Assembly (NCBI GenBank): GCA_048463395.1
Contig: DBFWPL010000023.1
Span: forward strand, 124,001 to 188,000
Source: JAGAJR01 sp048463395
GTDB taxonomy: Bacteria; Pseudomonadota; Alphaproteobacteria; RF32; CAG-239
Length of the DNA: 64,000 nucleotides
Direction of reading: 5' to 3'
Numbering within the stretch: the first letter of the stretch is position 1; every line of letters begins with the position of its first letter. Of the stretch, positions 1 through 8,074 are shown in pieces. The notes beneath the pieces are model-generated. The model made no database searches. It had not been told where the DNA came from and saw only the letters and a program-made list of their open reading frames with translations. The translations under genes and the position numbers were made by a program.

Positions 1-67
1 CGAGTTTTTCGCCTTCTTCAGCCTTAAAACCGGTAGTTTCCGTATCAAAAACAATCTCTCTGACCAT
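1..67 (-). CDS. dnaQ: DNA polymerase III epsilon subunit, N-terminal fragment (cut by window edge)
   Basis: Only the first 22 codons are present, on the minus strand from an ATG at 67-65. The peptide reads MVREIVFDTETTGF followed by KAEEGEKL. The DxETTG stretch is exonuclease motif I of the DEDD 3'-5' proofreading exonucleases, and the beginning matches the usual DnaQ start. The coaE stop codon lies 2 bp upstream of the ATG, so coaE and dnaQ form one operon, an order common in alphaproteobacteria beside oriC. The rest of the gene lies outside the window. Confidence 0.85.
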   Translation of the reverse strand, partial: MVREIVFDTETTGFKAEEGEKL

Positions 68-69
68 TT

Positions 70-648
70 TTATTCCAATTCATCCATTAAACAAGCCAAC
101 TCAACCAATAAAAGATTTTTAGGCTTGTCTGTATTAATAACAACATCTGCCAAAAGGATTTTATCTGAATTTTTCATCTGAACATTATTAATTTTTTCAA
201 AATCCTCAGCCGAAATTTTATCTCTGTTCATAACCCGCTGCTTTTGAATTTCATAATCAACATCGGCAACAATAACACAATCGCAATATTTATTCCACCC
301 CATTTCATAGAGCAATGCGGCATCAATAAAATATAAATCATTGTAATAATGATTTTTTCTGACTAATTGTTTTAAGGTTTGCTTCAAAAAAGGATGAACC
401 AGAGCCTCTAGCTTTTTAAGCTGATCATTATGCGTAAAAACAATATTGCGAAGAGCTCTTTTATCAACTTTTCCGTTTTTAACAACCTGAGGGAAATTCT
501 TTTCAATAACGGCTATAAAATCCTTTTTATAATATAAACGCCTAACCCAGCCATCCACATCATAAACACTGTATCCCAGTTTTTTGACTAACCCGGCCAA
601 AGTTGTTTTTCCGCATCCGATAGAACCGGTAATACCGATGATTTTCAT
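70..648 (-). CDS. coaE: dephospho-CoA kinase
   Basis: CoaE phosphorylates the 3'-hydroxyl of dephospho-CoA, the last step of coenzyme A synthesis in the cytoplasm. The 192-residue protein opens with MKIIGITGSIGCGKTT, whose GSIGCGKT is the P-loop. It continues with the family-typical DVDGWVRRLY and the DAALLYE segment near residue 110. Length is normal. It is the first gene of a minus-strand pair with dnaQ and is transcribed away from the origin-like gap at 649-1159. Identification is secure. Confidence 0.95.
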   Translation of the reverse strand: MKIIGITGSIGCGKTTLAGLVKKLGYSVYDVDGWVRRLYYKKDFIAVIEKNFPQVVKNGKVDKRALRNIVFTHNDQLKKLEALVHPFLKQTLKQLVRKNHYYNDLYFIDAALLYEMGWNKYCDCVIVADVDYEIQKQRVMNRDKISAEDFEKINNVQMKNSDKILLADVVINTDKPKNLLLVELACLMDELE

Positions 649-702
649 AAATATTTCCTTAAAACAAAGTATTGGAAAGTTATAAACAAAACAGACTTTT
701 TA

Positions 703-711
703 TGTGCATAA
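703..711 (-). promoter_or_regulatory. DnaA box
   Basis: TTATGCACA on the minus strand; exact match to TTATNCACA in the origin-like gap. Confidence 0.65.
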
Positions 712-818
712 CTTCCCCTTTTCTAATATTTATACAAATTAATCACCGTAATGTAAAATCTAATATACTGACTTACACACAAGTTGAACACCCGATAATA
801 AAAACGGGAATAAAAAAG

Positions 819-827
819 TTATTCACA
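819..827 (+). promoter_or_regulatory. DnaA box
   Basis: TTATTCACA; exact match to TTATNCACA in the origin-like gap. Confidence 0.65.
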
Positions 828-911
828 AAAACTTGAAATTTTCATTTACGAATTTAAATATATGAAATTGAAAAAGAATGGCCGAAAGTAAAAAAAGAGT
901 TAACATTTTTA

Positions 912-927
912 TTAACAAATCGTTAAC
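912..927 (+). promoter_or_regulatory. CtrA-type binding site
   Basis: TTAACAAATCGTTAAC fits TTAA-N7-TTAAC exactly. A further TTAA at 900-903 has 8-bp spacing to the first half. CtrA represses oriC in Caulobacter; the same role here is inference, since no ctrA gene is in the window. Confidence 0.5.
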
Positions 928-954
928 CTTTGGATAACTCTGTTAATACGACAG

Positions 955-963
955 TTATACACA
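955..963 (+). promoter_or_regulatory. DnaA box
   Basis: TTATACACA; exact match to TTATNCACA, 28 bp downstream of the CtrA-type site. Confidence 0.65.
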
Positions 964-1026
964 GAACACACAGGAATAAACAAACAACTACTAAAAACTT
1001 TAAATATTATTTATGAGTTGATTGAC

Positions 1027-1035
1027 TGTGCATAA
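1027..1035 (-). promoter_or_regulatory. DnaA box
   Basis: TTATGCACA on the minus strand; exact match to TTATNCACA, on the rho side of the gap. Confidence 0.65.
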
Positions 1036-1159
1036 AAAAAACCTCCAACATTTATTTGACTCAAAAGATTTTAAATCATATAACCGTTATATACTAATCA
1101 AAGATTAGTCCTACCTTATTAATAAATATTTACTCAAATCTGAATTTCAAGGTTTCCCC

Positions 1160-2413
1160 ATGCATTTAAAAGAATTAAAGCAAAAAAGTCCTACTGAACT
1201 TTTAACTCAGGCTGAAGATTTAGGTATTGAAGATGCTTCTTCAATGCGTAAACAAGATTTAATGTTTGCTATTTTAAAAAAAGTAGCTTCTGAAGATAAT
1301 ATCATTTACGGAGACGGCGTTATTGAGGTTATGCAAGACGGTTTTGGTTTCTTGCGTTCTTCTGCTTCCAATTATCTGGCCGGACCGGATGATATTTATG
1401 TATCGCCTTCTCAGGTAAAGAAATTCGGCTTAAGAACAGGTGATACTGTTGAAGGTGAAATTCGCGGTCCGAAAGATAACGAAAGATATTTTGCTTTAAC
1501 CAAGTTAAATAAAATAAATTTTGAAGATCCTGAAAAATCAAAATTAAGAGTTAATTTTGATAACTTAACCCCGCTCTACCCTACTGAAAAATTAAATTTT
1601 GATATTATTAACGGCGAAAAAGATTATACCACCCGCATTATTGATTTGATTTCCCCGCAAGGTAAAGGTCAGCGTGGTTTAATTGTGGCTCCTCCTCGTA
1701 CGGGTAAAACCGTGATGTTGCAGAATATTGCCCATGCCATTTCTGCCAATCATCCTGAGGTATACTTAATGGTACTTTTGATAGATGAACGTCCGGAAGA
1801 AGTTACGGATATGACCCGTTCCGTAAAAGGGGAGGTTATTTCTTCAACTTTTGACGAACCGGCCAGCCGCCACGTTCAGGTTGCCGAAATGGTGGTTGAG
1901 AAAGCTAAACGCTTGGTTGAAAGCAAAAAAGACGTTGTAATTCTTCTGGATTCCATTACCAGACTGGGCCGTGCTTATAATACGGTTATTCCTTCTTCCG
2001 GTAAAGTTTTGACCGGTGGTGTGGACGCCAATGCGTTGCAACGCCCAAAACGTTTGCTCGGTGCAGCTCGTAATGTTGAAGAAGGCGGTTCTTTGACTAT
2101 TATTGCCACAGCTTTGATTGATACCGGCTCCCGTATGGATGAGGTTATCTTCGAAGAATTTAAAGGAACAGGTAACTCTGAAATTATTCTGGATAGAAAA
2201 TTAACGGATAAACGCTTGTTTCCAACCATTGATATTACTCGCTCCGGTACCCGTAAAGAAGAACTGCTTGTTGACAAAGCCACTTTATCTAAAATGTGGG
2301 TATTACGCCGCGTTTTAATGCAAATGGGAATGACTGACGGCATGGAATTCTTGCTTGATAAATTACGTTTATCTAAGGACAATCAAGATTTCTTTAATAC
2401 GATGAACAGTTAG
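1160..2413 (+). CDS. rho: transcription termination factor Rho
   Basis: Rho is the hexameric RNA helicase that ends transcription of untranslated RNA. The 417-residue protein has the N-terminal Rho domain (about 1-45), an OB-fold RNA-binding region with YGDGVIEVMQDGFGFLR (about 50-70) and the RecA-like ATPase core. Walker A APPRTGKT lies near residue 176, LLIDERPEEVTDM follows, and VILLDSITRLGRAYN is the Walker B/Q-loop region. Length is normal for the family. No clear ribosome binding site precedes the ATG. It begins the plus-strand side of the origin neighbourhood and reads away from oriC. Confidence 0.98.
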   Translation: MHLKELKQKSPTELLTQAEDLGIEDASSMRKQDLMFAILKKVASEDNIIYGDGVIEVMQDGFGFLRSSASNYLAGPDDIYVSPSQVKKFGLRTGDTVEGEIRGPKDNERYFALTKLNKINFEDPEKSKLRVNFDNLTPLYPTEKLNFDIINGEKDYTTRIIDLISPQGKGQRGLIVAPPRTGKTVMLQNIAHAISANHPEVYLMVLLIDERPEEVTDMTRSVKGEVISSTFDEPASRHVQVAEMVVEKAKRLVESKKDVVILLDSITRLGRAYNTVIPSSGKVLTGGVDANALQRPKRLLGAARNVEEGGSLTIIATALIDTGSRMDEVIFEEFKGTGNSEIILDRKLTDKRLFPTIDITRSGTRKEELLVDKATLSKMWVLRRVLMQMGMTDGMEFLLDKLRLSKDNQDFFNTMNS

Positions 2414-2460
2414 TTTTTTATAATCTTTCAAAAAATGTCAGTAATTTTGAAAATAAGTTA

Positions 2461-2489
2461 TTGACATTTTTTTTGAAAAATAAAATAAT
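2461..2489 (+). promoter_or_regulatory. strong sigma-70-like promoter for the amidoligase leader
   Basis: A perfect -35 TTGACA at 2461-2466 is followed after 17 bp by AATAAT at 2484-2489, one mismatch from TATAAT. Transcription would start near 2496 and give a leader of roughly 380 nt before the amidoligase-like gene. No other convincing promoter lies between this one and that gene. Confidence 0.65.
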
Positions 2490-2520
2490 CTTTTTCAGAT
2501 TTTTTATAAAAAAGGCACAA

Positions 2521-2643
2521 ATGAGAAAATTTGATAACATATATCAGTCTTCTGACATGTTAAATGACGAACATTTAACATCATTTGTTGCCGTTTCTTT
2601 ATCTTTTTTGCTCATTAACATTTTGCTCATTATGAGCCTCTAG
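2521..2643 (+). CDS. small membrane-type leader ORF, 40 residues
   Basis: The ORF starts at an ATG 6 nt after AAGG and encodes a polar N-terminal half (MRKFDNIYQSSDMLNDEH) followed by a hydrophobic stretch rich in Leu, Ile and Val, enough for one membrane helix. It lies directly downstream of a strong promoter. A perfect 10-bp hairpin (2557-2581, loop ACGAA) sits inside the ORF. The stop codon falls inside the left arm of another 11-bp hairpin (2637-2647 with 2670-2680, one G-U pair). It could be a small protein or a translated leader. Function unknown. Confidence 0.45.
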   Translation: MRKFDNIYQSSDMLNDEHLTSFVAVSLSFLLINILLIMSL

Positions 2644-2730
2644 GCGTTTTCGTTCTAAATCAGCTTTGGACGCTTAGAGGGTATTTTCAACAAACTGAGA
2701 ATATTAACAAATTTCATAATGAGGAAGACA

Positions 2731-2784
2731 ATGAGTAATAACAACCAAATCACAAAAACATTAATTCTGCTTACGAACCCTTGA
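2731..2784 (+). CDS. 17-residue leader peptide before a terminator
   Basis: MSNNNQITKTLILLTNP is preceded by a good ribosome binding site (GAGGAAG at 2721-2727). Its TGA stop lies inside the left arm of the terminator at 2777-2825. Four consecutive codons, Leu-Ile-Leu-Leu (2761-2772), stand just before the stem. The arrangement resembles the leader peptides of amino-acid biosynthetic attenuators, though the residues do not match any leader peptide I know. It may set read-through into the amidoligase operon. Confidence 0.5.
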   Translation: MSNNNQITKTLILLTNP

Positions 2785-2825
2785 TTACAATTAGTAATTT
2801 GGGTAATCAAGGGTGTTATTTTTTT
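2777..2825 (+). terminator. intrinsic terminator, probably an attenuator
   Basis: ACCCTTGATTAC (2777-2788) pairs perfectly over 12 bp with GTAATCAAGGGT (2803-2814) and is followed by a T-rich tract to 2825. The loop contains GTAATTTGGGT (2794-2804), a near copy of the right arm, so the left arm could instead pair imperfectly there (ACCC/GGGT plus ATTAC/GTAAT). The two pairings exclude each other. The position between leader ORF and structural gene suggests regulated read-through. Confidence 0.75.
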
Positions 2826-2876
2826 GAAAATTACAAAAACAAGAATAAATAAATTTCAAAAATCACAGAGGATGCA

Positions 2877-4586
2877 ATGTTTCAGCAAAATACAATATTT
2901 GACACGGTTTCAGAAGTAAAAGATACATTTAACGGTTATTTTGACATGACCGGAAACAAAAATTTTAAGCAATTTTATTTTGACTGGCATATTGACGCCA
3001 TGAGTCAGCCTTTTGCGGAATTGACAACCTATTTTTGTGAAAACTATCAGGAAAAAGCTCCGGAGAAATTTTCGGAATTTGTAAAAGAATTTAAAGAACG
3101 TGTTTCAACTTATAATGCGGATGATCCGACAAACAGTTCTCTTAAATGCAAGGATTTTGCCGTAACCAAAGACGGAAAATTGTCAAAAATCATTGATGAA
3201 ATCGAGAGTTTTAGTTTTCAATATCGTCAGTTTATCTATTCTTTTGCCAGCAAAAAAGATCATGATAACGAATTTTGCAATTGGCCGATAAAAACCAATA
3301 TGCCGTACAGTCATCAACATGGTTTAAATACGGCTTGCGGTATCTTGGAATATTTGGATAAAAACTTTTCCTCTGTTCAAAAAGCCGAAGATAAAGAAGA
3401 TAAAACCAGATTTTTAACAGACGCTTATTTAAGAAAAAATGTCGCCAAAGATTATCGTTATAACCAAAATTATACCTATGCCAAAAGAAGGGATTTTGTT
3501 CAAAAAGTATGTGATCTGAGAGAAAAATTAAGTGCGGAATATGAACAAAATCAGGATAATAGCGGGTTTGATTTTGTAAATATGTTCCAAAAAGAAACAA
3601 AATCCGGAGCTTCTTTCGGACAATATACGCCGAACGGTTTTGAGTTGGAGTTTTATGTTCCTGAAGAACTGGGAGATTATAGCATCTTAATAGATTACTT
3701 AAAAAATAAAAACGGTTGGAAAAATATTTATACCAGCAATAAAAACGCGGATGTTTATAATGACGAGGATTCTGCCGGCGTTATCATGAGGGATGAAAGC
3801 TTAACGCCGTATAATCAATTGGCTCCGGTTGAATATGCTTCCAAAATAATGCGGTCAAAACAAGATGAGAAAAATTGTTTGAAATTATTCGATTCTTTTG
3901 ATCAGGGATTTGTAAATGTCCATTGTTCCCTGCACCAACACGTTTCCGCTGCCGGATTGGATTTTAACGGTTATAAAAGACTGGTAAAAAGAATGATGCA
4001 GCATGAAAAATATATCGTGGATAATTTTGCCGCACCGGAACGCCGAGACGGAAGATTGTTGTATGCGACTTATATCAGCCATAATCTGAGCACAAATTCA
4101 CAAAGAGATTATCCTTTGCTCTGTGTAATGGTTGATATGTGCGATAATAAAGACGAATTGATTGATATGAGTTGCTTTGGGCATAAATACAAAACCTTGA
4201 ATATTGTTCCGAAACATACGGTCGAATTTCGTTTTATGAATGCCCATTTTAACAAGGAATTTGTATCTGCTTTCTTACAGTTTAACCGCGATATGGTAAA
4301 CAGTGCGGCCCAGAATGAAGGAACACACATAAACCGTCCTTTAGCCAATAAGTATAGTTGGAACAGAAACAGAGCTACGGATGACAAAACGGTTTACAAA
4401 CCGCTGTTTTACTACTATGAGCACAATTATGACGAATATCGTCCGCAAAAAACGGTTTCCAAAAAAACGATAGACGGAGAACAAAGATATGCCCAGTCTG
4501 TTGTTCAGGCTTTGACTCAAACCGGAAAACTGCCTTATGTTAATCCGGTATTGATGAAAAGGATGAGAGATAATGCAAAACAATAG
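2877..4586 (+). CDS. amidoligase-like (glutamine-synthetase-fold COOH-NH2 ligase) protein
   Basis: The 569-residue protein appears to carry a C-terminal domain of the Amidoligase_2 type. Visible marks are GFELEFYVPEE near residue 254 (the family begins with a G-x-E-x-E strand), VNVHCSLHQHVS near 345-357, and HTVEFRFMNAHF near 447-458, resembling the family's E-F-R strand. About 250 N-terminal residues show no domain I recognise. Such enzymes are proposed to form amide bonds using ATP. It has AGAGGA as ribosome binding site and overlaps the next gene by 14 bp. The family call rests on motif reading; the substrate is unknown. Confidence 0.55.
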   Translation: MFQQNTIFDTVSEVKDTFNGYFDMTGNKNFKQFYFDWHIDAMSQPFAELTTYFCENYQEKAPEKFSEFVKEFKERVSTYNADDPTNSSLKCKDFAVTKDGKLSKIIDEIESFSFQYRQFIYSFASKKDHDNEFCNWPIKTNMPYSHQHGLNTACGILEYLDKNFSSVQKAEDKEDKTRFLTDAYLRKNVAKDYRYNQNYTYAKRRDFVQKVCDLREKLSAEYEQNQDNSGFDFVNMFQKETKSGASFGQYTPNGFELEFYVPEELGDYSILIDYLKNKNGWKNIYTSNKNADVYNDEDSAGVIMRDESLTPYNQLAPVEYASKIMRSKQDEKNCLKLFDSFDQGFVNVHCSLHQHVSAAGLDFNGYKRLVKRMMQHEKYIVDNFAAPERRDGRLLYATYISHNLSTNSQRDYPLLCVMVDMCDNKDELIDMSCFGHKYKTLNIVPKHTVEFRFMNAHFNKEFVSAFLQFNRDMVNSAAQNEGTHINRPLANKYSWNRNRATDDKTVYKPLFYYYEHNYDEYRPQKTVSKKTIDGEQRYAQSVVQALTQTGKLPYVNPVLMKRMRDNAKQ

Positions 4587-5301
4587 CTTTAGAATAATTA
4601 ACAAGGATTCTCAAAAACCGTTGATTCTGACTTGTGAACATGCCTCTGAAAAAATTCCTGAGGAATATAATAACCTAGGTTTGGAAAATAAGTATTATGA
4701 CACGCATATTGCCAGAGACAAAGGCTGTGGAAAACTGACGGAATGTCTGGCAGAAAAATTGGGTGTTACGGCTTTTATCGGCGGATATTCCAGACTTCTG
4801 GTTGACTTAAATCGCAGAGAAAACGAAGAAGAATTGATTGTAAAAGAAAGTGATAAAGTCATAATTCCCGGAAATGCCAATATTTCTGACGAAGAAAAAG
4901 AAAAAAGGCTATCTGAATATTATCGCCCATACCATCAGGCAATAGAGAATAAAATTGCCGAGTTAAGGAAAGCAGGCATAATACCGCAGGTTTTTTCCGT
5001 ACATGGTTTTACGCCGCAGTTACAAGGGGGAAGTTTTCGTCCTTGGCACGCCGGAATCCTTTATTTGGAAGAAAATCCTCTGGTAAATAAGGTAAATCAA
5101 CGAATTTCCGAGTTTAAGGATTTGATTGTCGGAAAAAATGTTCCTTATGATTTACGCAAATATAATACCGGAGCTTCCGTTATTCACGGGGCTGAAAACA
5201 ATTTGGAAAACTGCCTGATTGAAATTCGGGATGATGAGTTTGCAAATATGGAAAAAGGCGTTTCCAAATGGTGCGAAATTCTGGCTTATGCGTTGTCTTA
5301 A
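4573..5301 (+). CDS. N-formylglutamate amidohydrolase family protein
   Basis: The 242-residue protein matches the FGase (HutG-type) family: LTCEHASEKIPEEY near the N-terminus, YSRLLVDLNRRENEE near residue 75-90 (the conserved sR-x-DlNR block) and SVHGFTPQLQGG near 140. Known members hydrolyse N-formylglutamate or related N-acyl amino acids. It begins inside the end of the amidoligase-like gene, with AAGGA upstream, so the two are translationally coupled. No histidine-degradation genes are nearby, so a role in trimming or recycling an amidoligase product is more likely than histidine catabolism; this is inference. Confidence 0.8.
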   Translation: MQNNSFRIINKDSQKPLILTCEHASEKIPEEYNNLGLENKYYDTHIARDKGCGKLTECLAEKLGVTAFIGGYSRLLVDLNRRENEEELIVKESDKVIIPGNANISDEEKEKRLSEYYRPYHQAIENKIAELRKAGIIPQVFSVHGFTPQLQGGSFRPWHAGILYLEENPLVNKVNQRISEFKDLIVGKNVPYDLRKYNTGASVIHGAENNLENCLIEIRDDEFANMEKGVSKWCEILAYALS

Positions 5302-5978
5302 TTTAGTTTATTTTCAATAAAGGTCTTCAAGTCTGCCATATTATAGAAAATATCTTTAACCCCCAAAGTTTCTACGCGTTTTTTGTAATCAGAAGACTGA
5401 TATATCTCACTTCCGAGAAATGCGACAACCGGAATTTTAGCCCGAATGGCTGCGGTCATTCCGGCGATTGAATCTTCAATAACCAAGCAGTTTTCCGGTT
5501 TTGTCTTCATTTTTTTGGCGGCGAGAAGAAACAGATCCGGTTCCGGTTTGCCGTGCTCCACCATATCTGCGGTAAAAATATTACCGGCATTAAAGAACTT
5601 TTCAAAACCTACGGCTTTTATTTTATCAATAGTTTTGTCATATAATCCGCCGGTGGCAACACATTGCTTGATTTTGATTTGGTTGAAAATATTTTCAACG
5701 TCGGGAGTAGCTTTCATCTCTTTGGCCATGGATATATAGTCAAGCTTAAGGGATTCTTCTTCAAAATCATCTTTGAGGTTGATACCCATATTTTTCAAAA
5801 CGATTCTTTTGGTCTTATCGCTCATCCCGCCGAGATGTTTGTTAACAGTTTCAAAATCCCAACTGAGACCATAATCTCTGTTTAAAATTTCCATTCGGTT
5901 TTTCAGCCAGAGTTTTTCACTATCGGCAATAACACCGTCAAAATCCCAAATTATAAGTTTTAATAAATTTTCTTTCAT
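5298..5978 (-). CDS. HAD-superfamily phosphatase (beta-phosphoglucomutase-like subgroup)
   Basis: The 226-residue protein carries HAD motif I IIWDFDGVIADSE (nucleophile Asp and acid/base Asp near residues 11 and 13), motif III Lys in HGKPEPDLF and motif IV VIEDSIAGMTAA. The helical cap between motifs I and II marks subfamily IA, including sugar phosphate phosphatases and beta-phosphoglucomutases. The substrate cannot be told. Its stop overlaps the FGase-family gene stop by 4 bp, tail to tail, so they are independent units. Confidence 0.85.
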   Translation of the reverse strand: MKENLLKLIIWDFDGVIADSEKLWLKNRMEILNRDYGLSWDFETVNKHLGGMSDKTKRIVLKNMGINLKDDFEEESLKLDYISMAKEMKATPDVENIFNQIKIKQCVATGGLYDKTIDKIKAVGFEKFFNAGNIFTADMVEHGKPEPDLFLLAAKKMKTKPENCLVIEDSIAGMTAAIRAKIPVVAFLGSEIYQSSDYKKRVETLGVKDIFYNMADLKTFIENKLN

Positions 5979-6080
5979 TTTTACAACCTTTGATTTAAAA
6001 ATAACGAGTCCGAAAAACAGCCGTACAGAGGATTTTTAATACTTTTATGAAGAAACATCCGCCGCAAAAGCAAATTCTTC

Positions 6081-6665
6081 TCAGAGAGTCTGAAAAACGT
6101 CTTTATAGACATATATGTTTTTCACAAATAAAAAACGCTTGGTTTCTATTTTTTCAGATAGTTTCATGTTTGGAATTTCAAAACTGTTGGAAAAAACAAT
6201 CAAATTTTTCTTGGCGTCTTCTTTTACTTTTTTGCCGAAACGTTCCATTAACGGCTGCATTAAGAAACAAACGATAATATCCGCTTCTTTAAACGAGCAT
6301 TTAAACATATCTTTTTGGACGACGGTCAGGTTTTTTAATTTTCTGCCTTTGAACTTTGTAATCAGATAAGGAATATATCCCCACTCAATACCGACAAATT
6401 TGTGTTGAGGAAATTTTTTTGCCAACGAGATAAGCAGTGATCCTGTTCCGCATCCCGGATCAAGAATAGTTTTTGTTTCTTTGCTGTCCGCCAATAACCG
6501 GCTTACTCTTTCAATGATGAACTTTTTCTCTTGTCCGAAACTCGGAACATACGGCGGACATTCCCGATATTCTTTTATGAAAAGGAGTTTAATCATGACC
6601 CAAATCATAAATAAAGAAAAAAGCATATTAAAAATACTGAGAAAATAGTATAGAAAAACAGCCAT
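6081..6665 (-). CDS. membrane-anchored SAM-dependent methyltransferase
   Basis: The 194-residue protein begins with a hydrophobic segment (about residues 3-29, FLYYFLSIFNML onward), then a class I methyltransferase core: ILDPGCGTGSLLISLAKK (motif I, SAM binding, about 67-84), FVGIEW (acidic end of strand 2) and ADIIVCFLMQP (motif IV region). A single N-terminal helix would hold it at the inner membrane facing the cytoplasm. Substrate unknown. It is divergent from mnmE with 62 bp between. Confidence 0.75.
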   Translation of the reverse strand: MAVFLYYFLSIFNMLFSLFMIWVMIKLLFIKEYRECPPYVPSFGQEKKFIIERVSRLLADSKETKTILDPGCGTGSLLISLAKKFPQHKFVGIEWGYIPYLITKFKGRKLKNLTVVQKDMFKCSFKEADIIVCFLMQPLMERFGKKVKEDAKKNLIVFSNSFEIPNMKLSEKIETKRFLFVKNIYVYKDVFQTL

Positions 6666-6727
6666 GATAAAACTTTCATTAAATAATTTTAGTTTACAAT
6701 AAAACAGATTGAATTAAAGGAAAGTAA

Positions 6728-8071
6728 ATGGACGACAAAACAATTTATGCTTTATCGACGGTTTACGGCAAATCAGGCGTGGCCGTTATTCGTGTTTCCG
6801 GCAAAAAAGCTTTGGAAACCGTAAACCAAATGACAACGATTGATACGGCAAAAATAAAACCCCGTTATGCTTATTTTACGGATATTAAAGATATTGTTAC
6901 ACGTGAAACATTGGATAAATGCTTACTTCTTTACTTCAAGGCACCAAACTCTTTTACCGGAGAAGATATTGTTGAAATACAAACGCATGGTTCCAAAGCC
7001 GTCATATCCAGTATTTTGGACAATTTAAGCCGTTTGGCGGATTTCCGTATGGCAGAAGCGGGAGAATATTCCAAAAGAGCTTTTTATAACGGAAAAATGG
7101 ATTTAACAGAAGCAGAGGGTTTGGCTGACTTAATAGATTCAGAAACTTCCGAACAACAAAAATATGCTTTAAGACAAATGGAAGGAAATTTAAAAAATCT
7201 GTATGAAGGCTGGCGGGAAGAATTAGTCAAAGTTTTGGCTTATCTGGAAGCATATATAGATTTTCCTGATGAAGATATTCCGGAAGACACTGTATTTAAA
7301 CTTGAAAACGCTGTATTTAAACTTTCTGAAGCTATAAAACAACATTTACAGGGTGATAAAATCGGCGAACGCTTAAGAGAAGGATTCAGAGTTGTTATTG
7401 TCGGTCCTCCGAATGCCGGAAAATCAAGTTTGTTAAATGCTGTGGTTAAAAGAGAGGCCGCTATCGTTTCCGATATCGCCGGAACAACCCGAGATGCGAT
7501 AGATATCTATTTGGATATTAAAGGCTATCCGGTTATGTTTACCGATACGGCGGGTTTAAGAGAAACAGAAGAAGAAATTGAACAGCTGGGTATCAAATTG
7601 GCTTATAGCAAAATTCAGGACGCTGATTTGGTATTATGTTTGTTTGATGCTTCAAAAGACTCTGTTCAAATCTTTGATAAAATTAAAAAATCATTTAAAA
7701 ACAAAATACTGTTTGTCGCAAACAAAAGTGATAATTTAACATTTGAACAATGTTCAGAATTGCAAAAACAAGGATGCGTAACCATTTCTGCCAAACAACG
7801 TCAAGGAATAGATATCTTGTTGGATAGGATTCACTCTTATATTGAAGAGCAGTTCACATCTAATTCTAATTTACTGATTACCAGAACCCGTTATCGTGAA
7901 GCTCTTCAGGAGACATTGGAAAATCTGGATATGTTTAATCTCAAAAAAGAGATAGAACTTTCGGCTGAAGATATCCGCCTTGCCGCCCGCGGTTTGGGTA
8001 AAATTACCGGCAGAATAGAAGTAGATGATATTCTCAATAAAATTTTCGGAAGTTTTTGCATTGGTAAATAG
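6728..8071 (+). CDS. mnmE: tRNA modification GTPase MnmE
   Basis: With MnmG, MnmE installs the 5-carboxymethylaminomethyl group on wobble uridine of certain tRNAs. The 447-residue protein has the N-terminal tetrahydrofolate-binding domain (YALSTVYGKSGVAVIRVSG), a G domain with P-loop GPPNAGKSS near 226-234, DIAGTTRD and DTAGLRE, and the conserved C-terminal FCIGK with its catalytic Cys. Ribosome binding site AAGGA. A parS site is embedded at 6895-6910 and two copies of a polar 14-mer lie at 7287-7321. Confidence 0.98.
   Translation: MDDKTIYALSTVYGKSGVAVIRVSGKKALETVNQMTTIDTAKIKPRYAYFTDIKDIVTRETLDKCLLLYFKAPNSFTGEDIVEIQTHGSKAVISSILDNLSRLADFRMAEAGEYSKRAFYNGKMDLTEAEGLADLIDSETSEQQKYALRQMEGNLKNLYEGWREELVKVLAYLEAYIDFPDEDIPEDTVFKLENAVFKLSEAIKQHLQGDKIGERLREGFRVVIVGPPNAGKSSLLNAVVKREAAIVSDIAGTTRDAIDIYLDIKGYPVMFTDTAGLRETEEEIEQLGIKLAYSKIQDADLVLCLFDASKDSVQIFDKIKKSFKNKILFVANKSDNLTFEQCSELQKQGCVTISAKQRQGIDILLDRIHSYIEEQFTSNSNLLITRTRYREALQETLENLDMFNLKKEIELSAEDIRLAARGLGKITGRIEVDDILNKIFGSFCIGK
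6895..6910 (+). promoter_or_regulatory. parS site inside mnmE
   Basis: TGTTACACGTGAAACA fits the parS consensus TGTTNCACGTGAAACA. It encodes part of the VTRET peptide. ParB, encoded at 14.9 kb, should bind here. Confidence 0.8.
7287..7321 (+). repeat. two copies of polar motif ACRSYGTATTTAAA in mnmE
   Basis: ACACTGTATTTAAA (7287-7300) and ACGCTGTATTTAAA (7308-7321), offset by 21 bp. Six further exact copies occur on the plus strand of this window. They encode VFKL twice, so part of the pair may reflect a seven-residue coding repeat. Confidence 0.5.
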
Positions 8072-8074
8072 TTG

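Larger units (their letters stand above)
649..1159. other. probable chromosomal replication origin (oriC)
   Basis: This 511-bp non-coding, AT-rich stretch separates the divergent coaE and rho genes. It holds four exact matches to the DnaA box TTATNCACA: 703-711 (minus), 819-827 (plus), 955-963 (plus) and 1027-1035 (minus). TTACACACA at 773-781 is a one-mismatch copy. A TTAA-N7-TTAAC sequence at 912-927 equals the CtrA consensus known from Caulobacter. AT-rich blocks near 830-900 and 985-1020 could unwind. The dnaQ-coaE side and the rho-mnmE-mnmG-rsmG-parAB side are the gene orders that flank oriC in several alphaproteobacteria. Function is inferred. Confidence 0.75.

Noticed and set aside
1093..1106. 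IHF site in the origin-like gap (AATCAAAGATTA)
   Set aside because: The 3' part of the IHF consensus (TTR after four bases) is not met.
3323..3336. Possible ninth copy of the polar 14-mer, on the minus strand
   Set aside because: AAGCCGTATTTAAA misses the second base of the motif, so it was not counted as a copy.
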